Assembly (NCBI GenBank): GCA_963722495.1
Contig: CAVRND010000011.1
Location: 186,001-250,000 of the forward strand
DNA: 64,000 bases
Origin: Hyphomicrobium_A sp963722495
GTDB taxonomy: Bacteria; Pseudomonadota; Alphaproteobacteria; Rhizobiales; Hyphomicrobiaceae
Direction of reading: 5' to 3'
The notes under the pieces were generated by a model. It was not told where the DNA came from. It did not search any database and worked only from the letters and a program-made list of their open reading frames with translations. Positions 26,737 through 34,157 of this stretch are shown one piece after another. A program made the position numbers and the translations under genes. The stretch's first letter is position 1. Every line of letters starts with the position of its first letter.

Positions 26737-27425
26737 TGGCGGCCGCCCGCACGGCCGAGGTCCACAACGCGGCCGCCTTCGCGCGCCGCTTCGACGTTTC
26801 ACGTGAAACGATTGATAAACTTTCGACTTACGAGGCCCTGCTGCGACAGTGGCAGAAGACGATCAACCTCGTCGCCCCCAGCACCCTCGACACTATCTGG
26901 TCGCGCCACTTCGCCGATTCCGCCCAGCTGCTCGCGCTGGCTCCGGCCGACGCCAAGCGCTGGCTCGATCTCGGCTCCGGCGCCGGTCTTCCCGGCCTGG
27001 TGCTGGCAATTATGCTCGCCGGTCGCGACGGCGCTAAGGTCACGCTCATCGAGAGCGACACGCGCAAGGCCGCTTTCCTCGGCGAGGTCGCCCGGCGCAC
27101 GGGAGCACCTGTGGACATCCGCCCTGAGCGAATCGAAAAAGTCGCGACTCAATCTAAGCTTGGCCCCGTCGACGTGATTACCGCACGCGCGTTGGCACCC
27201 TTGCCGCGTCTTCTCGAGCTGGCGGCCCCGGCCTACTCCGATCGCACGGTCGGGCTGTTCTTGAAGGGCCGAGAAGCCGAAACGGAAGTCGACGCGGCAA
27301 AGGAGCGGTGGGCGTTCGAAGGCACGCTGCAGCCCAGCCTGACGGACTCCAGCGGCCGAATCGTCGTAATCCGCGCGTTGCAGGCCAAGTCGCCTGAGGC
27401 CAGAACGGGGGATCAACCGCGATGA
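26736..27425 (+). CDS. rsmG: 16S rRNA (guanine-527-N7)-methyltransferase RsmG (GidB)
   Basis: A 229-residue methyltransferase. The SAM-binding motif is WLDLGSGAGLPGLVLAIML (about 75-92), followed by VTLIESDTRKAAFLGEVAR and VITARALAPL. It methylates G527 of 16S rRNA. The ATG at 26736 overlaps the mnmG stop (TGATG), and its own end overlaps the parA start (ATGA), so the three are translationally linked. The fourth parS-type palindrome sits at its 5' end and encodes FDVSRET, a short stretch common to RsmG proteins. Confidence 0.95.
   Translation: MAAARTAEVHNAAAFARRFDVSRETIDKLSTYEALLRQWQKTINLVAPSTLDTIWSRHFADSAQLLALAPADAKRWLDLGSGAGLPGLVLAIMLAGRDGAKVTLIESDTRKAAFLGEVARRTGAPVDIRPERIEKVATQSKLGPVDVITARALAPLPRLLELAAPAYSDRTVGLFLKGREAETEVDAAKERWAFEGTLQPSLTDSSGRIVVIRALQAKSPEARTGDQPR
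26795..26810. promoter_or_regulatory. parS: parS-type ParB-binding site 4 (inside rsmG)
   Basis: CGTTTCACGTGAAACG, a perfect 16 bp palindrome with 14 of 16 bases identical to consensus parS, at codons 20-25 of rsmG and about 0.6 kb upstream of parA. Confidence 0.9.
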
Positions 27426-28231
27426 GCGCGACACGAACACTGGCGATCGCCAATCAGAAGGGCGGCGTCGGCAAAACGACGACGGCCATCAATCTCGGTA
27501 CGGCGCTGGCATCGATCGGCGAGCGTGTCCTGGTGCTCGATATGGACCCACAGGGCAACGCCTCGACGGGTCTCGGCATCGCTGTCGAAGGCCGGCCGAA
27601 GACCACGTACGATGTGCTAACCGGCGGTTCCGGCCTGCTCGAATGCGCGCTACCGACGGCCGTTCCCGGCCTCTATGTCGTGCCGGCCAACAACGACCTC
27701 GTCGGCATCGACGCGGTGCTGACGGATTCCAATCGCCCCTATCGTCTCCGCGATGCGGTGTCGGCCATGGTCGCGCGCCAGCGGTCGTTGCCCGCCGACC
27801 AAAGCTTCAACTACGTCCTAATCGACTGCCCGCCTTCGCTGAATCTGCTGACGCTCAACGCGCTGTCGGCGGCGAATGCGGTGCTGGTGCCGGTGCAGTG
27901 CGAGTTCTTCGCCCTTGAGGGCATTTCGCAGCTCAAGGAATTGATCGACCAGATCCGTGCCACGCTCAATCCGCGCCTGGAAATTCAAGGTGTGGTGCTG
28001 ACCATGCACGACGCGCGCACGTCGCTGTCACGCGAGGTGGCCGAGAATGTCCGCGCCTTCTTCGGCCCCAAGGTCTACGAGACCATTATTCCGCGCAATA
28101 CGCGGGTCGCCGAGGCGCCATCGCACGGCAAGCCGATCCTGCTTTACGACTTCGACTGCGCCGGCAGCCAAGCCTACATCAAGCTCGCCACCGAAATCAT
28201 CGAACGCGAACGCCGCAACCAGGCCGCCTGA
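27422..28231 (+). CDS. parA: Chromosome partitioning ATPase ParA
   Basis: A 269-residue ParA/Soj ATPase. The deviant Walker A KGGVGKTT occurs at about residues 13-20, Walker A' in VLDMDPQGNASTGLG, and Walker B in YVLIDCPPSLNLLTLNAL. It binds DNA non-specifically as an ATP dimer and, with ParB, moves the origin region. There is no N-terminal DNA-binding extension, as expected for the chromosomal type. It overlaps rsmG by four bases; parB follows after 29 bases. Confidence 0.96.
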   Translation: MSATRTLAIANQKGGVGKTTTAINLGTALASIGERVLVLDMDPQGNASTGLGIAVEGRPKTTYDVLTGGSGLLECALPTAVPGLYVVPANNDLVGIDAVLTDSNRPYRLRDAVSAMVARQRSLPADQSFNYVLIDCPPSLNLLTLNALSAANAVLVPVQCEFFALEGISQLKELIDQIRATLNPRLEIQGVVLTMHDARTSLSREVAENVRAFFGPKVYETIIPRNTRVAEAPSHGKPILLYDFDCAGSQAYIKLATEIIERERRNQAA

Positions 28232-28260
28232 TAGCGACGACCAGGAAGACCAGAGGAACC

Positions 28261-29139
28261 ATGAACGCACCCCTGCAGAAGAGCCGCCTCGGCCGTGGAC
28301 TTGCCTCGCTGATCGGCGAGCCGATGCCGGGCGGGCGACCGCAGCTACCGCCCGAGGGCGAGCAGCGGATGGTGCCGACGGCGGACGTGCGGCCGAGCAA
28401 GCTCAATCCGCGCAAGGAGTTCCGCGAGGACGATCTGGCCGAGCTGACCGAGTCGATCCGCTCCAAGGGTCTCGTGCAGCCGATCATCGTGCGGCCGGCC
28501 GAAGGCGGCTACGAGATCGTCGCCGGCGAGCGCCGCTGGCGCGCCGCGCAGAAGGCCGGCCTGCACACCGTGCCGGTCATCGCGCGCGACCTCACCGACA
28601 AAGAGGTCCTCGAGCTTGCCATCATCGAGAACGTGCAGCGTGCCGACCTCAACGCCATTGAAGAGGCGGCCGGCTATCGCGAGCTGATCGAGCGCTTCGA
28701 CTACAGCCAGGAGCAGCTCTCCGAGATCATCGGCAAGAGCCGCAGCCACGTCGCTAACACGCTCCGCCTGTTGAAGCTGCCCGACGGCGTGCAGACCATG
28801 GTTCAAGATGGCCGGCTGACCGCTGGCCATGCGCGCGCGCTCATCGGCCGCGACGACGCCGAAGGTCTGGCACAGCGCATCGTCACGGACGGCCTCAACG
28901 TGCGTGAGGTCGAGGCGATGGTTCAGGGCGGCGGCGCCGAAGTCCTTGCCGGCGGCGCGATCTCCCGCACCCCGCGCGAGAAGGATCCGGACACCAAGTC
29001 GTTCGAGAAGGAGCTCGCCGGCATCCTCGGGCTCAAGGTCGAGATCAAGCGCGGCTCCGGCGAGAGCGGCAACCTGGTCATCAAGTTCGGCAACTTCGAC
29101 CAGCTCGACTATATCCGCCAGCGCCTCGGCGGCGGCTGA
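28261..29139 (+). CDS. parB: Chromosome partitioning protein ParB (CTP-dependent DNA clamp)
   Basis: A 292-residue chromosomal ParB. The N-terminus GRGLASLIGEP is the ParA-stimulating peptide. The CTP-binding fold has LNPRKEF, GLVQPIIVRP, the EIVAGERRWRAA motif (about 88) and ENVQRADLNAIEEA. A helix-turn-helix follows (LSEIIGKSRSHVANTLRLLK), and a C-terminal dimer domain ends GNLVIKFGNFDQLDYI. It should load at the four parS-type sites upstream and form the partition complex next to the origin. Confidence 0.96.
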   Translation: MNAPLQKSRLGRGLASLIGEPMPGGRPQLPPEGEQRMVPTADVRPSKLNPRKEFREDDLAELTESIRSKGLVQPIIVRPAEGGYEIVAGERRWRAAQKAGLHTVPVIARDLTDKEVLELAIIENVQRADLNAIEEAAGYRELIERFDYSQEQLSEIIGKSRSHVANTLRLLKLPDGVQTMVQDGRLTAGHARALIGRDDAEGLAQRIVTDGLNVREVEAMVQGGGAEVLAGGAISRTPREKDPDTKSFEKELAGILGLKVEIKRGSGESGNLVIKFGNFDQLDYIRQRLGGG

Positions 29140-29224
29140 TCCGCCTGGCCCGCGCTTGACGCGAGGGCCCGCTTGCTGCATCTGCCGGACGCCATAACCG
29201 CTTGCGTCCGTTGAGGATCAGCTC

Positions 29225-29548
29225 ATGAGCGACGACGTGTTGGTGCAACTTGCGGCGACCATCAGCGCCCGCCGCTCGGCGGCGCCTGACAGCTCCTACA
29301 CCCGCCAGCTGCTCGATGCCGGCCCCGCCCGCTGCGCCAAGAAGTTCGGGGAGGAGGCGATCGAGACGGTCATCGCCGGCGCCGGCGAGAGCGACGAACA
29401 GCTAAAGGCGGAAGCCGCCGATCTCATCTATCACCTGCTGGTGCTCCTCGAGAGTCGCGGCGTCGCCATTGTCGACGTGCTTGCGGTGCTCGAAAAGCGC
29501 CAAGGCGTTTCAGGCCTGAAAGAGAAGGCCGAGCGCGGCAAGCGCTGA
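29225..29548 (+). CDS. hisE: Phosphoribosyl-ATP diphosphatase
   Basis: A 107-residue HisE. The all-alpha MazG-like fold is shown by KKFGEEAIETVIAGAGE and AEAADLIYHLLVLLESRG, which supply the E-E-x-x-E and E-x-x-D magnesium ligands. It hydrolyses phosphoribosyl-ATP to phosphoribosyl-AMP, the second step of histidine synthesis. In many Hyphomicrobiales hisE ends the his cluster and is followed by coaA; here coaA follows after 38 bases, but the rest of the his operon is absent, the upstream neighbour being parB. Confidence 0.92.
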   Translation: MSDDVLVQLAATISARRSAAPDSSYTRQLLDAGPARCAKKFGEEAIETVIAGAGESDEQLKAEAADLIYHLLVLLESRGVAIVDVLAVLEKRQGVSGLKEKAERGKR

Positions 29549-29586
29549 TATAACAATAAGAATTCCCGCTGCTGGCGTCGACCGAG

Positions 29587-30540
29587 ATGTCTTATCCCGC
29601 CAATCTGCAGTTTTCGCCGTATCGCATCTTTGAGCGCGATGAGTGGGCGCGTCTGCGCGCTGATACGCCGATGACCCTGAAGGAGAGCGAGCTCGAACAG
29701 CTCTCCGGTCTCATCGAGGAGCTGTCGGTCGAGGAGGTGGAGCAGATCTATCTGCCGATGTCCCGCCTGCTAAATCTCTATGTGGCGGCAGCGCAGAAGC
29801 TGCATTCGGTATCGTCGAGTTTTCTCGGCCGGACCGACGGCAAGGTGCCCTTTATCATCGGCGTCAGTGGCTCGGTCGCGGTCGGCAAAAGCACGACGGC
29901 CCGCGTCCTCAAGGCGCTGTTGGCGCGCTGGCCGGATCATCCGCGCGTCGATCAGATCACCACCGATGGTTTCCTGTGGCCGAACGCCGAGCTCGAGCGC
30001 CGGCAGATCATGGACCGCAAGGGCTTCCCCGAAAGCTTCGACACCGCGCGGCTGCTGAACTTCCTCGCCAGCGTGAAGTCCGGCATGAAACAGGTCGAAG
30101 CGCCGGTCTATTCCCACTTCCACTACGACATCCTTCCCGACCAGAAGGCGATCGTCGAGAGCCCCGACATCCTTATCGTCGAAGGTCTCAACGTACTGCA
30201 GCCGGCGCGCATGCCGCGGGACGGCCAGGCCATTCCGTTCGTGTCGGATTTCTTCGACTTCTCGATCTATCTCGATGCCGATCCCGAGGTGATCCAAGAC
30301 TGGTATGTGACGCGCTTCATGCGCCTGCGTACGACGGCCTTCCGCGATCCGGCCGCTTATTTCCATCAGTTCGCCAGCCTGACACCGGAGGCGGCCCTGG
30401 CACGGGCGCTCGACATCTGGCGCAGCATCAACCTGAAGAACCTGGAAGAGAACATCCTGCCGACGCGGCAGCGTGCGCGGCTCATCCTACGCAAGGCGGC
30501 CGACCATCACGTCGAATCGGTTGCGCTGCGCAAGCTCTAG
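29587..30540 (+). CDS. coaA: Type I pantothenate kinase
   Basis: A 317-residue CoaA of the P-loop kinase type. Features: the N-terminal FSPYRIFERDEWARLR, the P-loop GVSGSVAVGKSTTARVLKAL, QITTDGFLWPNAELERR, KGFPESFDTARLLNFLASVK, YSHFHYDI and VEGLNVLQ. It phosphorylates pantothenate, the committed step of coenzyme A synthesis, and is feedback-inhibited by CoA in this family. coaE, the last enzyme of the pathway, is also in this window. It probably shares a transcript with hisE. Confidence 0.95.
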   Translation: MSYPANLQFSPYRIFERDEWARLRADTPMTLKESELEQLSGLIEELSVEEVEQIYLPMSRLLNLYVAAAQKLHSVSSSFLGRTDGKVPFIIGVSGSVAVGKSTTARVLKALLARWPDHPRVDQITTDGFLWPNAELERRQIMDRKGFPESFDTARLLNFLASVKSGMKQVEAPVYSHFHYDILPDQKAIVESPDILIVEGLNVLQPARMPRDGQAIPFVSDFFDFSIYLDADPEVIQDWYVTRFMRLRTTAFRDPAAYFHQFASLTPEAALARALDIWRSINLKNLEENILPTRQRARLILRKAADHHVESVALRKL

Positions 30541-30570
30541 GAGCTTCGGCAAAGTACGATCAAGCCGAGA

Positions 30571-30599
30571 CAAAAAAAGGCCGCCTGGGGAGGCGGCCT
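30571..30599 (-). terminator. Intrinsic terminator for the minus-strand gene at 30659-31222
   Basis: A perfect 9 bp stem, AGGCCGCCT (30578-30586) / AGGCGGCCT (30591-30599), with a GGGG loop, next to AAAAAAA at 30572-30578. Read on the minus strand this is a stem followed by a run of seven Ts. It may also help stop coaA transcripts from the other side. Confidence 0.85.
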
Positions 30600-30658
30600 A
30601 ACAAGTAACGCGCTCTAGCTCTAGGTGTAGGTTCTAGGTTAGGTGCCGGGAGTGCCGC

Positions 30659-31222
30659 TCAATGGATGCGCGGCTTCATCGGTTTTCGCGGCGTCGATGC
30701 CGCGACGACGAAAGCGCCAATCGCGAGCTGACCTCGCATGGCGATCTCGAAGGCCGGTAACTGCAGCCAGTGCTTGGCCAGCACCATCTGCTGCTCTATC
30801 GCCGTGCCAGCCGCCCAAAGCCCGAAGTCATAGCAGACTGCCAGAAGCGGAAGCTGAGGCAGGGCGGGGGCGGCGGCAGGGATAGTTTCGTTCGGCGTCG
30901 CTACGGACGAAGCCGGAAATTGGGTGCGCGCGCTCGTCAGAGCCCGGCGCGAGTTCGGCTGCAATGGGCCGGGACGTGCATGGGACCGCAGGGTAGTGCG
31001 GACGCTGCGGCGGGCATCGGCCATCAGCCGCGCCTGGTCCATGCGAAACTTGTCGCGCAGTCGGCGGATGGCGGACGGATCCTCGACGCCGAGCGAACGG
31101 ATGGCGGTGGTCGGCTTCAAAGCCGGGTTGGCGGCGAGGAGCGCCGCAAGGCTCTCCAGCTGTCGGCTGTCGTCTACGCCGGTACCTTTCGGACGCCCAT
31201 AACGCGCGCTCGTGATCGGCAT
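30659..31222 (-). CDS. Conserved-looking hypothetical protein with possible N-terminal helix-turn-helix
   Basis: A 187-residue protein I do not recognise. The N-terminal half (LESLAALLAANPALKPTTAI, RSLGVEDPSAIRRLRDKFRM) has the helix-turn-helix-like pattern of a small DNA-binding or regulatory domain. A Pro/Ala/Ser linker follows. The C-terminal helix (AAGTAIEQQMVLAKHWLQLP) is amphipathic and vaguely phasin-like, and the tail is basic. A strong minus-strand terminator 60 bases after its stop supports it being an expressed unit. The 176 bases upstream hold no other gene. Confidence 0.55.
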   Translation of the reverse strand: MPITSARYGRPKGTGVDDSRQLESLAALLAANPALKPTTAIRSLGVEDPSAIRRLRDKFRMDQARLMADARRSVRTTLRSHARPGPLQPNSRRALTSARTQFPASSVATPNETIPAAAPALPQLPLLAVCYDFGLWAAGTAIEQQMVLAKHWLQLPAFEIAMRGQLAIGAFVVAASTPRKPMKPRIH

Positions 31223-31398
31223 GCAGTTCGGTCCCCATGACCTTCGAGATCGGCTCGAATCGCTATGTGGATTATGTTTGTGTGTCAGAGCGTTGCCAGG
31301 GAGAATAAATGTCTTGTAGCAGCGAGCTGGTGCAATCGCCGGTTATTGTGGCGCAAATGCACACGCAGCTTGCAGCTAAAACCCTCGCGCCTTCTCGC

Positions 31399-32401
31399 TT
31401 ATCCGCCGACGAGGCCTTCCTGCTCGGGCGATGGCCACAAGCGGCGTTTCGGGGCGCGCGCCGATGTGGCTGATGACCTCCGCGGCGGCGAGGCTGCCGA
31501 GCCGGCCGCAATCGGCAAGCTTCAGATTGCGCGTGTATCCGTAGAGAAAGCCCGAGGCATAGAGATCGCCGGCGCCGGTGGCGTCGACGACTTTATCGAC
31601 GTGCGCCGGGCGCACCTGCACCGTGTCCTTGTCGGTGACGATCAGCGAGCCGGATTCGGAGCGCGTCAGCACCGCGATCTCGCATTCGCCGCGCACGGCC
31701 GACACCGCTTCATCGAACGAGTTCACCTCGTAAAGCGCGGTGATCTCCTTCTCGTTGGCGAACAGAATGTCGATTTCGTTTTTGACCAGCTTGCGGAAGT
31801 CGGTGCGGTGGCGGTCGACGCAGAAGGCGTCCGACAGGGTGAGCGCGGTCTTGCGGCCGGCCTTGGCGGCGATGCTGGCGGCGGCGTGAAACGCCTCCTT
31901 CGCTTCCGGCTTATCGAACAGGTAGCCTTCGAGATAGGTGACCTTCGACGCCGCGATCGTAGCGGCGTCGACCTCGGCGGGTCCGAGCTCGGTGCTCGCG
32001 CCCAGGAAGGTGTTCATGGTCCGCTCGCCGTCGGGAGTGACGAGGATGAGGCAAACGGCGGTCGGTAGGCCGCCGGTGGCGTAGCCGGTTTCGAAGGCTA
32101 CCCCGGAGGCGCGGATGTCGTGCCAGAAGACCTTGCCGAACTGGTCGTCGGAGACGCGGCCGATAAAGGCGCCTTTGCCGCCAAACGAGGCGAGCCCGGC
32201 GATGGTGTTGGCTGCCGAGCCGCCGGAGCGCTCGATCGCAGGGCCCATGATGGAGTACAGCCGGTCGGCCTCCTGCGCATCGATGAGGCGCATGAAGCCC
32301 TTGGCAAGGTCGTGCTTCGAGAGGAAGCCGTCCTCGCAGCGTCCGATGATGTCGACGATTGCATTGCCGATGCCGACAACGTCGTAGCGCGTCTCTTGCA
32401 T
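31399..32401 (-). CDS. PfkB-family sugar/nucleoside kinase (adenosine-kinase-like), apparent frameshift at the C-terminus
   Basis: A ribokinase-superfamily enzyme of about 333 residues. The N-terminus YDVVGIGNAIVDIIGR and GGSAANTIAGLASFGGKGAF form the substrate-binding sheet and lid. FANEKEITALYE is the N-x-x-E magnesium motif, and VDATGAGDLYASGFLYGYTR is PfkB signature 2 with the catalytic Asp. Removing one C from the CCC near 31427 gives the family-like tail EQEGLVGG with stop at 31399; as given, the frame runs to 31376 with a basic tail. Adenosine or another nucleoside is the likely substrate, inferred from overall similarity. Confidence 0.88.
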
Positions 32402-32499
32402 GAACCCCCCATGGCAGGATCGGCCGCACTATAGTGACGGCGGCGGTCGGGACAAGCCGGGTGCCAAATGACTGAAAAACGGGCGCTACAGCACCTGTT

Positions 32500-33531
32500 T
32501 TACGCCCTGCCGGCGGCGGGGCGTGCCGCGCCGGCGAGGGCAATGAGCAGTTCTTCGGTAATCGCCTCTTCCAGCGTGGAAGTGAGACGGGCAGCCTTGG
32601 CAGCCTGTGCCGTACGAGCCAGAGCCTGAGCGAGGCGTGGCGAGGACCACATGCGGCACTGCAGGCCAATGGCGTCCTTCTGCTTGAAGTGCACCGGCGG
32701 GCGCTGCTGGCGGATGACGTCCTCGAAGGAGGCGCCGCTGTCGAGATCGGTGCGGATGCGGTGCAGCCGCTGCAGGTAGCGCTGCAAGGCGATGATGATG
32801 CCCTGCGGGCTCTCGCCGGCGGCGACAGCGCGCGAGAATTCGGCGACGGCGCGGGCGGCATCACCCGAGGCGGTGGCGTTGAGGGTACGGTCGATGGCGA
32901 GCTCGGAAGCGTCGCCGACGATGGCTTCGACATCGGCGACGTCGATCTCGGCCTTGCCCGAGGCATAGAGCGCCAGCTTTTCGATCTCGCCGCGCGACAT
33001 CACGCGGTCGGCGCCCATGCGGGCGACCAGCATCTCGCGGGCGTCGGACGTTATCGTAAGCCCGCTGGCCTTCAGCGTTTCACGGATGAGCCCCTCGATG
33101 TCCGCCGCTTCATCGGCGTAGCAGGCGACGGCGGCGGCTTGTGCCGACTTTTCGAACAGCGCGCGCATGGCGTCGGTGGGCTTCAGGTTGCCTGCCTCGA
33201 CGATCAGGGTTGCGGCGAGTGTGCCGCCGTCGAGCAAGGGCTGCAGCGCCGCCGCCGTGATGCGGCGGCCGGCAGTGGCGCGGACGACCTTGGAGCCGCC
33301 GAACATTGGTATGGTCTGCAACTCGACCGCAAGGCGATCGGGATCGTTGTCGAGGTCGGCGTCGTCGAGGCGGATGATCTCGCCGGTATCGCGCGCGGCA
33401 ACGAGGGCGGCGAGCTTCGTCGCTCGTTCGGAGATGAGGCCGGCGTCGCTGCCGTAGAACAGCACCGCCGGAACCTTGGGTCCGGGCGGGTTCAGGAACG
33501 ACTGGGCCTGATGGGCTTTGATGGCAACCAT
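32500..33531 (-). CDS. holA: DNA polymerase III delta subunit
   Basis: A 343-residue HolA. Recognisable parts are VPAVLFYGSDAGLISERATK near the N-terminus, IRLDDADLDNDPDRLAVELQ, TIPMFGGSKVVRATAGRRI, the AAA-like region, LVARMGADRVMSRGEIEKLA and the collar-domain helices ending in ARPAAGRA. Delta is the wrench subunit of the clamp loader that opens the beta clamp. The order leuS-lptE-holA is conserved in alphaproteobacteria and many other bacteria. It is separated from lptE by 66 bases. Confidence 0.93.
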   Translation of the reverse strand: MVAIKAHQAQSFLNPPGPKVPAVLFYGSDAGLISERATKLAALVAARDTGEIIRLDDADLDNDPDRLAVELQTIPMFGGSKVVRATAGRRITAAALQPLLDGGTLAATLIVEAGNLKPTDAMRALFEKSAQAAAVACYADEAADIEGLIRETLKASGLTITSDAREMLVARMGADRVMSRGEIEKLALYASGKAEIDVADVEAIVGDASELAIDRTLNATASGDAARAVAEFSRAVAAGESPQGIIIALQRYLQRLHRIRTDLDSGASFEDVIRQQRPPVHFKQKDAIGLQCRMWSSPRLAQALARTAQAAKAARLTSTLEEAITEELLIALAGAARPAAGRA

Positions 33532-33597
33532 GGATGCGCGCCGGTCAGTGCAAGCAATGAGGACGGAGCGTCGGGCGTCCTAGTTCGGACGCCCGGA

Positions 33598-34134
33598 TCA
33601 GGCGGCGCCCGAGAGGTACGCGGCGAGACGGCCTTTGAGCTCGTCGCCGATCGTCTTGGCGGCGCGATCCTCGGCGTCTTGACGCGCGCGCACGTTGGCG
33701 AACACGCTGTCGAAGCGCTGGAAGGCGGCGCGGCCGTTGCTCTCGCCGGTGAGCGCCACCGAGCGGTCGGCTAGGCGCACAAGGCGGAAGCTGGTGTTGA
33801 GATTGTAGACGCTGCCGCTGGAGTTGCCGTCAATCTGCACCAGCGTCGGGGTGATCGACTCGCGGATGATGATCTCAAGCCGATAGATGGGCTCCGCCTG
33901 GCGGCCGCCGCCGGTCGACTGATAGATGATCTCGTTGCGCAGGCGCTGGCCGACGCGACCCGGGATGGGCGCGATCTCCATCTGGGCGAGCTTTTGGCTG
34001 ACATCGGGACCGCCGACGATCGCGGACGAGGCGTACATCGGGCGGAAGCCTGAATCGCCGCAGCCGGCCACAAGCAAACTCGCCGCGGCACATGCCAACG
34101 CAACCCGGATCAGCCGTTGGTGGCTAGCAGACAT
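33598..34134 (-). CDS. lptE: LPS-assembly lipoprotein LptE
   Basis: A 178-residue outer-membrane lipoprotein. The signal peptide ends in a lipobox (LLVAGCGDSG), with Cys as the acylated residue. GFRPMY and the strand-helix pattern (VGQRLRNEIIY, YRLEIIIRESI, NTSFRLVRLADRSVALTGES) match the LptE/RlpB family. LptE plugs the LptD barrel and helps deliver lipopolysaccharide to the cell surface. The ATG at 34134 is used because the frame further upstream overlaps leuS. It sits 23 bases after leuS. Confidence 0.9.
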   Translation of the reverse strand: MSASHQRLIRVALACAAASLLVAGCGDSGFRPMYASSAIVGGPDVSQKLAQMEIAPIPGRVGQRLRNEIIYQSTGGGRQAEPIYRLEIIIRESITPTLVQIDGNSSGSVYNLNTSFRLVRLADRSVALTGESNGRAAFQRFDSVFANVRARQDAEDRAAKTIGDELKGRLAAYLSGAA

Positions 34135-34157
34135 CGCCCGCCCCCTGTGTTTCGCCC

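Noticed and set aside
25435..26802. A 455-codon minus-strand open frame antisense to mnmG
   Set aside because: Shadow frame over a highly conserved gene.
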